64,000 bases of DNA from Liquorilactobacillus oeni DSM 19972 (GCF_001436275.1 NZ_AZEH01000039.1:363336-427335); one strand, 5' to 3'; shown: positions 54,321 through 62,772, counted from the first letter of the stretch. Translations and numbers: made by a program. Notes: a model not told the origin generated them from the letters alone.

Positions 54321-55728
54321 ATTTTTCTTCAACCTCTTCATATAGTTTACGGTACTTGTTCATCATTCTCTCTTGCCGATAAGTTAAGGAAACCCTTTTT
54401 GCCCCAATATTTCCCATCTTTAACCTGAGAGTACGCGACTGGCACATTTTATTCATTGCTTTAGCTAATCCTTCTCTATACATCGGCGGGGTGCAGTAGC
54501 CGGCAGCTCCTAAATTGTCTGCTTTCTTGCCTTCCAGCAGCTCTTTACAGCAGCCCACATCAGTCGCAACACATGGCCTTCTTGCGGCCAATGATTCTAG
54601 AATAGATAACGGCTGGCCCTCTGAGATACTTGTAAGAATTGTAAAGTCTATCTTTTTCATATACTGTGCAATATCAACACGTCCTGTAAAGATTACCTGC
54701 TTGGAAATTCCTAAATCTTCAACAAGTTCGTGACATTCTTTCCCATACTGCTTGTCATCAGTTCCTCCCATAATGTGCAATCTGACATCTTTTCTCAAGG
54801 AAAGCAGCTCAAAAAATGAATAAATCATTGTCTTTATATCCTTGATAGGTGCTAGGCGGACAACTGCACCGATATCTATCCGTTCATCAGGCACCTTATC
54901 AGGGATCAGATGCATCTTCTCATAGTCAATTCCATTTTCAATTACAAGACATTTTTCAGCAGCACAGCCGATTTCTATCTGCGTTTTTCTGGCATTCTCA
55001 AAGAGACTGGTAACTCTGAAAGCTCGTGCATAAATAACATCGGAAAGCATATAAAAGAGTTGAATCCATTGCCTTTTAAACGTTGGTGCTACCCATTTGG
55101 CACGAATGATCTCCTCTTCTCTTTCTCTTGTATAAATTCCATGTTCTGTCAGCAATAACGGCTTATCATAACGCCAGCTCCCAAGAGACGCAAGCAGTCC
55201 GCCATATCCAGTTGAGATAGAGTGGTAAACATCAGCAACTGGAACATTTTGGCTCAACAGATATAAAAGCGGCAGCAGCATAGAGCGCATCGTGTGAAAT
55301 GATTCAGCAAATGCTGAGTAAGGATACTTTTCAGTACACAGCTGAGTAAGAAGCTCTAGGAAAACGTCGCTTTTTAAAAGAGACATTGGTGAAATCTTCT
55401 TAATCTGAAACAATTCAAACAACAGGTTCCAATCAGGACGTGCACACTCCATCAATTGTTTAAACGCAGTTTCTTCTTCTGCAGTAAACCGATACTTTAA
55501 GGTCCCTTTACTCTTCATTTTTACTGCATCGTCAAGAAAGACTTCATGCACTTCTACTACATTTTTAGGCAAGTCATAAACAAATTTTCCCTTATCTTTA
55601 GAATGTGCACCGATTACCCACAAAATAAATTCGTGTTCCTGCATATCCTGCAGATAATGATGCATCCATGTTGAGACTCCCCCATGAACATAGGGATATG
55701 CTCCTTCTATAACTAAACAAATCCGCAT
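54283..55728 (-). CDS. pelF: Pel glycosyltransferase PelF (GT4)
   Basis: 481 residues. The N-terminus MRICLVIEGAYPYVHGGVST then WMHHYL is diagnostic for PelF (EG.YPYV.GGVS.W). It is a GT-B fold enzyme: the nucleotide-sugar domain has 'IGAVVRLAPIKDIKTMIYSF' and VIFTGRVDIAQYMKKIDFTI with the E-x7-E motif 'SISEGQPLSILESLAARRPC'. PelF uses UDP-sugars (UDP-GlcNAc/GalNAc) to build Pel in the cytoplasm, handing the chain to PelG. It lies four bases downstream of the deacetylase gene and overlaps pelG. No signal peptide, as expected. Confidence 0.95.
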   Translation of the reverse strand: MRICLVIEGAYPYVHGGVSTWMHHYLQDMQEHEFILWVIGAHSKDKGKFVYDLPKNVVEVHEVFLDDAVKMKSKGTLKYRFTAEEETAFKQLMECARPDWNLLFELFQIKKISPMSLLKSDVFLELLTQLCTEKYPYSAFAESFHTMRSMLLPLLYLLSQNVPVADVYHSISTGYGGLLASLGSWRYDKPLLLTEHGIYTREREEEIIRAKWVAPTFKRQWIQLFYMLSDVIYARAFRVTSLFENARKTQIEIGCAAEKCLVIENGIDYEKMHLIPDKVPDERIDIGAVVRLAPIKDIKTMIYSFFELLSLRKDVRLHIMGGTDDKQYGKECHELVEDLGISKQVIFTGRVDIAQYMKKIDFTILTSISEGQPLSILESLAARRPCVATDVGCCKELLEGKKADNLGAAGYCTPPMYREGLAKAMNKMCQSRTLRLKMGNIGAKRVSLTYRQERMMNKYRKLYEEVEEKYGWDRIRIKKTV

Positions 55729-55732
55729 CTTT

Positions 55733-57568
55733 TCACCTCCGTAAAGTAATGGTTATATCACTACTTGTTGCTCTTAATAGATAAAGGTCTCCTGTTATAT
55801 GCTGTAAAGAACCGCCAACGACCTTACCAGGCTTTTTATTTTCATTAAAACGCATCATTAGGTAACTCTCATCATAAAGATTCCCAAGGTGCATTTTTAT
55901 TGCTGAAGAAGTGACCTGCTGATTAGTGACAACAACGGCACTGTATCTTTCAATAGCTCCTGATAATTCTGAGCCTGTCAAGTTCCTGATCCCCGGTGCA
56001 GAAGAAAAAAGCCAGTTCATATAATGGGCCAAATTGCTTTTTAGTCTGCGCCAGCCTAACTTTGCACCCCGGTCAACATCCAGCAGATCATCGGGATGCA
56101 TAAAGTGTGTATTGACATAGTGCATATTCAGCTCTGAAAAAGCTCCCAAGTTAGTGAAATTATCAAATAATGCGCCTGAAATAACGCGCGGCTCATTTAC
56201 GAGACCGTTTTTGGCAATTCCAAATTCCTGTGCATAGCCTGCATCCCCAGGAAAGTAGACACTGGCAATAGTTTTGATATCCTTGCTTTGTCTAATAACT
56301 TTTATTCCTTTTGGAGAAATAATGTTAGAAGGCGGCACATACACAGATTTTCTGGTTGCCGGGAAAACCTTATTAGAAAAAGTTTCTAATTGGGCAACTG
56401 CTTTCTTCATTGCTGCTGAACTTGTCCAGAGTTTATACGGCAAATGTTGTCCTTTATAGCTAACTTCACCAGTATTAAGAGGCTGATGGTTGTATCCATG
56501 AAAACCGAGTTCACCATCTGCATGCAGTAACATGTTACCTAAGTATCTGAAACGGCTGGTGTCAATTGTTGGTGTAATTTTTCCATCAGTCTGATTCCCA
56601 TAATTTTCAATAATAACGCCGGTAAATCTAACACCATGCTCAGAAGAAAGTTTTAACAGGTCCGGCCACCAGACATTTGAGTAGAAGTCCGCAATGCTCA
56701 TATGGTAGTCTCTTTTCACATACTTTCCATCACCGTTTGGAACAGGGGAAGGAAAGTCATCCAGGTAAAAAGCCGAACCGTTTATCACAGGATAAACTCC
56801 TACAGGCCCCAAAAGACTATAGGAAGCGGCATAAATTCCTCTGTTAACTTTTTCGACAACTCCGAGATTGTCAACTACTACTTGTCCCTTACCATAATTA
56901 TTCTTCCATACTAATGGAAAGGTTTTGCTTTTATCCGTCCATGCATACGTTTTTACTCCCGGCGACAGCTCCATTCGTCGTGCCGACTTAAATGGATCGC
57001 TTAATTTATACTGCTTTCCGCTGCCAATCATAAAGCCCTTATCAGAATAAAAGCCCGGTACGACCTCATTATCTGCAGAAGCACTTTTAACTCCTAATTC
57101 ACTGAAGAAACTGTCGACACCGATTTCTTTTTGAAGGGGCAGAACAAATAAAGCCTGCCCACCATCTTTTATCCAGTTTGCAAATTGAACTTCTTGTGAT
57201 TTAAAAATACTAATATTTTCTATCAACACAACAACCGTTTGGTACTGATCAAGATTTGGCAGTGATTCCTTAGCCAAATCAGTTGTTTTGTAACCGACCT
57301 TCATATCTAACAGCACTTTTTTTATCTGTTGTCGAGCCGGCTTAGTGTTAGGATCGGAAGTATCTGTAAGGATCAAACAGTTAGTCGGTACTTTTTTGAT
57401 TGCATCTTCTGCTCGCATCACCTTAGCAGTGGGTAAATAATTAATCTGTTTGGCTGGCTGAGTATAGTGAATGCCGCTTCTTTCAAAAAAGAGGATGACA
57501 GCTATTATGAAAAAAGTAAGCATGGTCAGAAATAGTGCTTTATACCTAAAATTTTTCCATCTATTCAT
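55733..57568 (-). CDS. pelA: Pel deacetylase, Gram-positive PelA-type (DUF2194)
   Basis: About 611 residues. A single N-terminal anchor (LFLTMLTFFIIAVILFFE, about residues 13-31) puts the enzyme outside the membrane. A DUF2194-like region follows (Rossmann-like part 60-250). The CE4-type deacetylase core has SAFYLDDFPSPVPNGDGKYV (metal Asp motif), ELGFHGYNHQPLNTG (H-G-Y-N-H) and NTHFMHPDDLLDVDRG. It should remove acetyl groups from Pel, making it cationic. The glycoside-hydrolase domain of P. aeruginosa PelA is absent, as in the Gram-positive form (PelA-DA). ATG 57568 follows GAGG by nine bases and overlaps the end of pelE by 8 bp. Confidence 0.9.
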   Translation of the reverse strand: MNRWKNFRYKALFLTMLTFFIIAVILFFERSGIHYTQPAKQINYLPTAKVMRAEDAIKKVPTNCLILTDTSDPNTKPARQQIKKVLLDMKVGYKTTDLAKESLPNLDQYQTVVVLIENISIFKSQEVQFANWIKDGGQALFVLPLQKEIGVDSFFSELGVKSASADNEVVPGFYSDKGFMIGSGKQYKLSDPFKSARRMELSPGVKTYAWTDKSKTFPLVWKNNYGKGQVVVDNLGVVEKVNRGIYAASYSLLGPVGVYPVINGSAFYLDDFPSPVPNGDGKYVKRDYHMSIADFYSNVWWPDLLKLSSEHGVRFTGVIIENYGNQTDGKITPTIDTSRFRYLGNMLLHADGELGFHGYNHQPLNTGEVSYKGQHLPYKLWTSSAAMKKAVAQLETFSNKVFPATRKSVYVPPSNIISPKGIKVIRQSKDIKTIASVYFPGDAGYAQEFGIAKNGLVNEPRVISGALFDNFTNLGAFSELNMHYVNTHFMHPDDLLDVDRGAKLGWRRLKSNLAHYMNWLFSSAPGIRNLTGSELSGAIERYSAVVVTNQQVTSSAIKMHLGNLYDESYLMMRFNENKKPGKVVGGSLQHITGDLYLLRATSSDITITLRR

Positions 57569-58475
57569 CTTTATTTTCCTCATTTTTCTTTGACATCCAA
57601 TACTTTACCAATTCCTTATTGGCTCCAGAGAGATAAATATTTTTCTTCTTTATCTCTGCGACAGTTTCCAAGATCTGCTGATAATTGTGTTGAAAGAAAT
57701 AATACTTGAGTTTCTCCATCCAGAATTCTTGAGTCGTTCCCCACTTTTCTTCAATGCTATTCAGATAATGCAATGCCTGATTATAATCTTTCAGTTCCAA
57801 AAAAGTATCTATTAAATCCAAGTAAAGCTTAAAGTCATCTTTTTTAACTTCTACTAAACTCTGCAGCAAGTTGATATACTGCTGCTGTTGGATCTCATAG
57901 ATGTTTTTTTCAATAAAATCTGATTTAAGATATTTTTTTAAGAAATTGCTATAGGCCTGAAGCATTTTCACATTTTGAGGATTTTTTTTATATTCTCTTT
58001 CAAAGTTCTGAAGCTGCAGGTCATACTCACTTGAAATTGCTGCTAAAGCAGTAGTTGCATAATGTACAACCTCAACGTCGTTATTCATTCTGGCTTTTGA
58101 AAGCATTGCAGCATATTGCTTAGGTTCATCATTTAAGACAGCCATCATCAGACTGCGCTTAGTACTAGAATTGTTGATCAATAGCGCTTCTTCCACTGGA
58201 ACAATACCTTGTGTATCACGCCTTTGCTCTATAAAGAATTCATCTTCCGGGTTATTCCTTTCAATCGACATTTCCAGTAAATTTCCCTTTTGCTGATTAT
58301 TTTCTGTGGAAAAGAACACTCCGATGATGAATGCACAAATACTTCCAAAAATTGGAACCAACAAAACAAACAACAGCATGATTTTAGAAATATGCAATAT
58401 ATTCAGCTTATATCCCAAGTAAACTGCTGCACAACCGAGTAGATGAATAAGCAGTAATAAAATTATGATGCGCAA
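57561..58475 (-). CDS. pelE: Pel synthase subunit PelE (membrane TPR protein)
   Basis: 304 residues. Two N-terminal helices (IIILLLLIHLLGCAAVYLGY and ISKIMLLFVLLVPIFGSICA with FIIG) precede a cytoplasmic helical-repeat region (about 100-300). That region has TPR-like pairs such as 'LDLIDTFLELKDYNQALHYL' and 'FWMEKLKYYFFQHNYQQILE'. This matches PelE, which bridges PelD and the glycosyltransferase PelF in the synthase complex. The start is TTG 58475, seven bases after AGGAGG, overlapping the pelD 3' end by 13 bp. The family is poorly conserved in sequence, so the name rests on position and architecture. Confidence 0.85.
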   Translation of the reverse strand: MRIIILLLLIHLLGCAAVYLGYKLNILHISKIMLLFVLLVPIFGSICAFIIGVFFSTENNQQKGNLLEMSIERNNPEDEFFIEQRRDTQGIVPVEEALLINNSSTKRSLMMAVLNDEPKQYAAMLSKARMNNDVEVVHYATTALAAISSEYDLQLQNFEREYKKNPQNVKMLQAYSNFLKKYLKSDFIEKNIYEIQQQQYINLLQSLVEVKKDDFKLYLDLIDTFLELKDYNQALHYLNSIEEKWGTTQEFWMEKLKYYFFQHNYQQILETVAEIKKKNIYLSGANKELVKYWMSKKNEENKDE

Positions 58476-60562
58476 ATTTCTTCCTCCTCATCCGCCAAAA
58501 CAACCTGGCTTTTTACACCAGCCTTAGAAAAGCGTTCCAAAACAAGAGGAAGATTCTCAGATGAAATTTGCGTCAGCAACAGATAGAAATCTCCTTTTTC
58601 GGTAGCTCCCAGAATATCACTGGCCCTGATCAGGTCTTTAACCTTCAAATAAACAGCTTTAATTTCATCTGTATTTTTAACCTTAATTTTTAATAATTCA
58701 TATAAAGAATTTTGTCCTTCTTTTGACTGTCTAGCAATCTTCAATTCATTAACAAAGGCTTCTTCCTTCAAAACAGTAGTCTCATTATAGTGAAGCTTGC
58801 CGTATACAGTTTCTTTGTAAAACAATGCTTTAAGTACAGCATTTTGAACTAAGCCGCAAAGAACTTTGAACAGATTCTCATAATATAAAGACATCTGAGT
58901 ATAATCCGTATGCGCAATGGTAATCATCAGCAAGGGCTGAGAATTCTGTGAGATATCGGTCACATACATTGGAAAACGGGCATCCAGATTATGATTAACC
59001 CATACCTCGCCGCTTTTTATAACAGTTAATATTTCTTTATAATCTTTAAGATCAAGTGAAAACGGCTGTTCATTCAAGACATCGCTGGAAGCAACTTGGA
59101 GTCTTGCAAAAGAACTGTTCTTTTCAATCCTGTAAATAGAAATTGACTTGTTCTCCAATAACTCTTCCAGTACTCGAATAGATTCATTAAAAATCTTCGC
59201 GGGTTCTACAGAGTCAAGTCTTTGTGTAACTTCAAAAATCTTGCCGAAACTATTTTTGTTGCCTAAAATCTGTTTCTGCAGTTTTTTTCCTTCCTTTACT
59301 TCACCTTCATACAATTCTCGGATAAACTGGCATTTATCCTCGCTAACTGTACTTTCTTTCTCCCAGAAATTAATACTGTCTTTGCTCTTGATCTGTAAAT
59401 AACCGCAAACCGCGGCCACAATGTAATATCCAATAAAAGGAAGCCAATTTGTAGGATCGTAGAAAAGTGTCAGCCAATCTGTTCCGCTTGCTACAAAAGT
59501 ATATATTAATAAGCCCGAAGCTAAACTGGCAGCTACCAAGCCCAGATCAATTCCGTAGATTGTCCCTGCCATAACCACATAAAGCAGTTTAATGTCTATT
59601 AATTTGAACTGTGCATTGCTGACTGCAAAATTATTCAAGAAAATGCAAAGAAAAAAAGCTGCGATCACTTCTAATAAGGCAATCAATTTTCTATGCTTTT
59701 TTAAAAAAGCATTATTAAACTTTTCAAAAAAACCAGTTTTGACCCAGTTGCTGCTGAAGCCGGCATAAAGATCAGCAATAACGGCATTCAGAGAATCATT
59801 TTGCTGCCAACTGTATTTTGAAACCACTGTTGCAGTTTCTGAAATCTCATTAGAAGTGCTCACAGGTGCTTGTGACAAAAAATTAATTTCTAAGTCTGGA
59901 ATCTTAGCAGACAGTGAACCCAGCAAAAGCGGATCTTGCAGTGGAATCTCAACAACCTCATATCCTTTTTTCCAACTATCAAATATTTTATGTATGAGTT
60001 TGCTCAAATCTGCAAGAGAAATGAAAAAAACACCTTCTTGTGCAGCAGCTCGCAGTTCAAATTCCTTTTTTTCTGCAGCACTTTTAAATAATTGATACAA
60101 AAAGTCTCTTGAATAACTAATTGAATACAGGTATGGACTTTCAATAACCTTGATGTCCAACCCCTTTACGGAAGCATAATAGTAGCAGACTTCTTTACCT
60201 TGCTTTAGGATTACTTCATCTTTACTTCTATCCTGCTGAAGTCTGCTTTGTCTTGTAACATATAAAAATTTTGTGCTGTTGTTTTTTTCGCAATACTCTA
60301 ACAATGCATTTAACTCTTCCATTTCATGTTGTGCTTTACCATTAAAAGTTAAGTACGCAGAAAAATAGATAATTTTGTCAAAGTGCTGAATATTCAGTAT
60401 ATCCTGCACCTGCTGATAATTTTTTTGAATAACGGTTATTTTTTTAGAAACGCTTGACTTTATAAGCGGATCACCAGTAATGACCACCTCATATTGCGGA
60501 AAAGTTTTTAAAATAAACTCTCTTGTTAAATAACCGGTATTGCCAGCTACTAAAACCTTCAA
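58463..60562 (-). CDS. pelD: PelD c-di-GMP receptor with extra N-terminal SDR-like domain
   Basis: 699 residues, much longer than P. aeruginosa PelD (~455). Residues 1-~215 form an SDR-like Rossmann domain (MKVLVAGNTGYLTREFILKT; the third glycine of GxxGxxG is Thr). Residues 292-392 hold about four membrane helices, ~440-575 a GAF domain, and ~590-690 a degenerate GGDEF domain. In the latter, RASD (646-649) precedes EKGDF (655-659) by exactly five residues: the RxxD c-di-GMP inhibitory site is intact while the cyclase motif is lost. It should switch on Pel synthesis when c-di-GMP binds. The start is TTG 60562, nine bases after AGGAGG. Overlap with pelE implies coupling. Confidence 0.93.
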   Translation of the reverse strand: MKVLVAGNTGYLTREFILKTFPQYEVVITGDPLIKSSVSKKITVIQKNYQQVQDILNIQHFDKIIYFSAYLTFNGKAQHEMEELNALLEYCEKNNSTKFLYVTRQSRLQQDRSKDEVILKQGKEVCYYYASVKGLDIKVIESPYLYSISYSRDFLYQLFKSAAEKKEFELRAAAQEGVFFISLADLSKLIHKIFDSWKKGYEVVEIPLQDPLLLGSLSAKIPDLEINFLSQAPVSTSNEISETATVVSKYSWQQNDSLNAVIADLYAGFSSNWVKTGFFEKFNNAFLKKHRKLIALLEVIAAFFLCIFLNNFAVSNAQFKLIDIKLLYVVMAGTIYGIDLGLVAASLASGLLIYTFVASGTDWLTLFYDPTNWLPFIGYYIVAAVCGYLQIKSKDSINFWEKESTVSEDKCQFIRELYEGEVKEGKKLQKQILGNKNSFGKIFEVTQRLDSVEPAKIFNESIRVLEELLENKSISIYRIEKNSSFARLQVASSDVLNEQPFSLDLKDYKEILTVIKSGEVWVNHNLDARFPMYVTDISQNSQPLLMITIAHTDYTQMSLYYENLFKVLCGLVQNAVLKALFYKETVYGKLHYNETTVLKEEAFVNELKIARQSKEGQNSLYELLKIKVKNTDEIKAVYLKVKDLIRASDILGATEKGDFYLLLTQISSENLPLVLERFSKAGVKSQVVLADEEEEICAS

Positions 60563-60674
60563 CTAATTGTTCCTCCTGTATTTTTTTGAATAAAATTCTT
60601 CCAGCAGCCAGTACCCCTGCTTCTTCAGATACTTCTATGAAAAAAGATGCTCTTTTATTTTTTGTACTGTTGCG

Positions 60675-61508
60675 TTATTCAATAACAGACAAGTACTTTT
60701 TTAAACCGGCTGCTAAGTCATTTTTCGCAGAAAAGCCGAGACTATGCAGCTTGGCAACATCTGCTTGCGAACGACGAATATCTCCCTTACGTTCGGGAGC
60801 TTTTTTGATTTTCAATGGTTTGCCGACAATCTTTTCCATTTCATTAATGACATCAAGAAGAGTTGCTGTTCGACCGGTTGCGACATTATAAACATCATGC
60901 TGAGCGTCAGACCGCAGTAATAAATTCAGTGCAGAAACAACATCTTCCACATAGATAAAGTCTCTAGCCTGTCCGCCATCTCCGAATAGCGTAAATTCAC
61001 TGTTATTCTTGAAACACTCAGTGATAATTGAAAGTACACCTGAATAAGGAGACTGGGGATTTTGTTTAGGACCATATACATTGAAAAAACGGGTAGCGAC
61101 CGTTGGAATTGCGTAAAGCTTACCGTAAACTGCTGCTGAAGATGAAAAAATAACTTTCTTCACCGGCAACTCGTATTTTCTGATAATCTCGAGAATATTA
61201 ATATCTGCCTCTTGATTAACCTGATGTGTTTCGTATGGACGTGCAATTGAATCAGCAACACTTGCAACAGCTGCTAACAAAACAATGTAATCAAATTTCT
61301 TATCTAACAATAATTCTTTCATGAATTTTTTATCGGTGATCGTATGTTCATAGAACTGCAAAGCATTACGGTCAATCTGTGCCAGATTCTCAAGCTTACC
61401 CATAGAAAGATCATCAACGACACAAACCTGATTTCCTTGTTTTATCAGCTCTTTTGTCAAGTTGGAACCGATAAAACCTGCTCCGCCAGTTACCAAATAA
61501 CTTGCCAA
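60675..61508 (-). CDS. PelX-like UDP-sugar 4-epimerase lacking its catalytic segment
   Basis: 277 residues of the extended SDR family, first gene of the pel operon. The NAD-binding start YLVTGGAGFIGSNLTKELIK and the C-terminal block ATRFFNVYGPKQNPQSPYSG with FGDGGQARDFIYVEDV are typical of UDP-GlcNAc/UDP-Glc 4-epimerases such as PelX, which would supply UDP-GalNAc. The sequence jumps from SSSAAVYG (122-129) straight to KLYAIPTVATRFFNVYGP. The ~35 residues that normally hold the catalytic Tyr-x-x-x-Lys (PYAxSK) are absent, and the protein is correspondingly short. The frame is intact, so it is translated but probably inactive as an epimerase. TTG 61508 follows GGGGGA. Confidence 0.85.
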   Translation of the reverse strand: MASYLVTGGAGFIGSNLTKELIKQGNQVCVVDDLSMGKLENLAQIDRNALQFYEHTITDKKFMKELLLDKKFDYIVLLAAVASVADSIARPYETHQVNQEADINILEIIRKYELPVKKVIFSSSAAVYGKLYAIPTVATRFFNVYGPKQNPQSPYSGVLSIITECFKNNSEFTLFGDGGQARDFIYVEDVVSALNLLLRSDAQHDVYNVATGRTATLLDVINEMEKIVGKPLKIKKAPERKGDIRRSQADVAKLHSLGFSAKNDLAAGLKKYLSVIE

Positions 61509-61562
61509 AAATATTCCCCCATTTCTACATACTACCTATTAAATTTTACATAGTACAAAATG

Positions 61563-61594
61563 ATTATATACTATATGTTATATTTTTTAAACAA
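61563..61594 (-). promoter_or_regulatory. candidate promoter of the pel operon
   Basis: On the minus strand: -35 TTGTTT (61594-61589), then -10 TATATA (61570-61565, 18-bp spacer) or TATAAT (61568-61563, 20-bp spacer). The start codon of the first gene lies ~55 bp downstream. The region is extremely AT-rich, so the match is weak evidence. Confidence 0.4.
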
Positions 61595-61663
61595 CTTATT
61601 TTATATTAATTAATAAGAAATTACTTTTTTCGAATTCAAATATTATTACAATTTTTTATACTT

Positions 61664-61719
61664 AAAAAAAGGCGCCTCTCCATCGAATTTTGCTAAACAA
61701 ATTCGAGAAGCAGATGCCT
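61664..61719 (-). terminator. terminator of the GH25 lysozyme gene
   Basis: On the minus strand the inner stem TCGAATTT/AAATTCGA and outer AGGC/GCCT arms enclose 61670-61719, followed by seven T. It separates the lysozyme transcript from the pel promoter. Confidence 0.7.
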
Positions 61720-61780
61720 CTAGATAAACTTTACTCTGAAATAATTTAATTGCCATTAATAAGATTAACGTTCACACTAA

Positions 61781-62740
61781 TTATCTTTGACTGTCAAACT
61801 CCCCCCAGCAGCTAGTTCTGCGGCCATTTTGCTCGGTGCCGCTTGCCAAATAACCGAATGTTCCGCCAGAGCGTGGCTGGCGCAGCCACACAAAACCATC
61901 ATGGAGAGAATACGCATCATACGCAACAACAGAATTGACAGGCAGTACAGAAATCTGTGCGCTGGTTGTCTTTGCACCCCAGCGTAGGTTAAGCGGAGTT
62001 CGTGTGGTAAACTTGCCTTTTTGCAGGATCCATTGGTCACCCAAAATATCTTTAAAAGTACTACCTTGAGTATTTGGAACAGTATTTGGAACAGTATTTG
62101 GAACAGTATTTGGAACAGTTTTAGGTTCAGGCCGCTGCGTAGTATAAAGACCGCAAAAATCATAGGACATATCAACCTTATAACCTGCAACTTCAAAAGC
62201 ATTTGTATACTGCCATAATCCTGTATGAGCAACCCCGGGTTCAGAAACTCCGTAGTTAGCCACCCATAGGTTTTGAGTCAGCAACTTCTTAGTATTAATG
62301 CGTCCTTGCCAAAACCAGCTTGCCATCGAATAAAAGGCTAATTGCTGATAGCCGGCAACTTTGACTTGCTGTAAAAAAGTATTTACATCTTCTGTTGCCA
62401 TTGCTGCATTGCAATTATCTTCCAGATCAAGTGCCATAACCGAAGCAGGGCTTATCCCTAACTTACGGGCGTTCTTTATAAACCAGGCTGCTTCGTTTTT
62501 TGCATCTTGCTTTCCATTAAACTTGGCATAGTGATAAACATGCACTGAAAGTCCAGCTGCACGTGCATTTCTAAGTTGAACAGCAGCCTTAGGGTTAAAA
62601 TATGCACTGCCGTCTTCACTGCCTTCTGTCAGTTTAACAATTACCGCACGTACTTTTTTAGCGGCCAGAGCTTTGAAAAAATCTGCTGAATCCGGCTGAT
62701 AACTTGCAACATCCGCTACTAATTCACAGTACTTGCTCAT
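61781..62740 (-). CDS. GH25 lysozyme (N-acetylmuramidase) with SH3 wall-binding domain
   Basis: 319 residues. The GH25 domain (about 1-200) shows ELVADVASYQPDS (Asp), VIVKLTEGSEDGSAYFNP (Glu) and SVMALDLEDNCNAAM (Asp-x-Glu), the catalytic acid set. A linker with four Asn-Thr-Val-Pro repeats (12-bp DNA repeats) follows, then a C-terminal SH3_5-type domain (WILQKGKFTTRTPLNLRWGA ... GYLASGTEQNGRRTSCWGEF). It cuts the MurNAc-GlcNAc bond in peptidoglycan. There is no signal peptide, as in phage endolysins, so release would need a holin, lysis or a non-Sec path. ATG 62740 follows AAAGGAGGGG. A prophage remnant or host autolysin are both possible; no other phage genes are visible. Confidence 0.9.
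   Translation of the reverse strand: MSKYCELVADVASYQPDSADFFKALAAKKVRAVIVKLTEGSEDGSAYFNPKAAVQLRNARAAGLSVHVYHYAKFNGKQDAKNEAAWFIKNARKLGISPASVMALDLEDNCNAAMATEDVNTFLQQVKVAGYQQLAFYSMASWFWQGRINTKKLLTQNLWVANYGVSEPGVAHTGLWQYTNAFEVAGYKVDMSYDFCGLYTTQRPEPKTVPNTVPNTVPNTVPNTQGSTFKDILGDQWILQKGKFTTRTPLNLRWGAKTTSAQISVLPVNSVVAYDAYSLHDGFVWLRQPRSGGTFGYLASGTEQNGRRTSCWGEFDSQR
62069..62116. repeat. four exact 12-bp tandem repeats in the lysozyme linker
   Basis: AGTATTTGGAAC is repeated four times without change (62069-62080, 62081-62092, 62093-62104, 62105-62116). On the minus strand each unit encodes Asn-Thr-Val-Pro in register, so copy number can vary without a frameshift. Confidence 0.92.
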
Positions 62741-62772
62741 TAAAATTCCCCTCCTTTATTTTTTAAACACAG

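Noticed and set aside
61777-62232. Second minus-strand open frame inside the lysozyme gene, with FQIL repeats
   Set aside because: It is the shifted reading of the 12-bp tandem repeats in the real gene, which has all GH25 and SH3 motifs.
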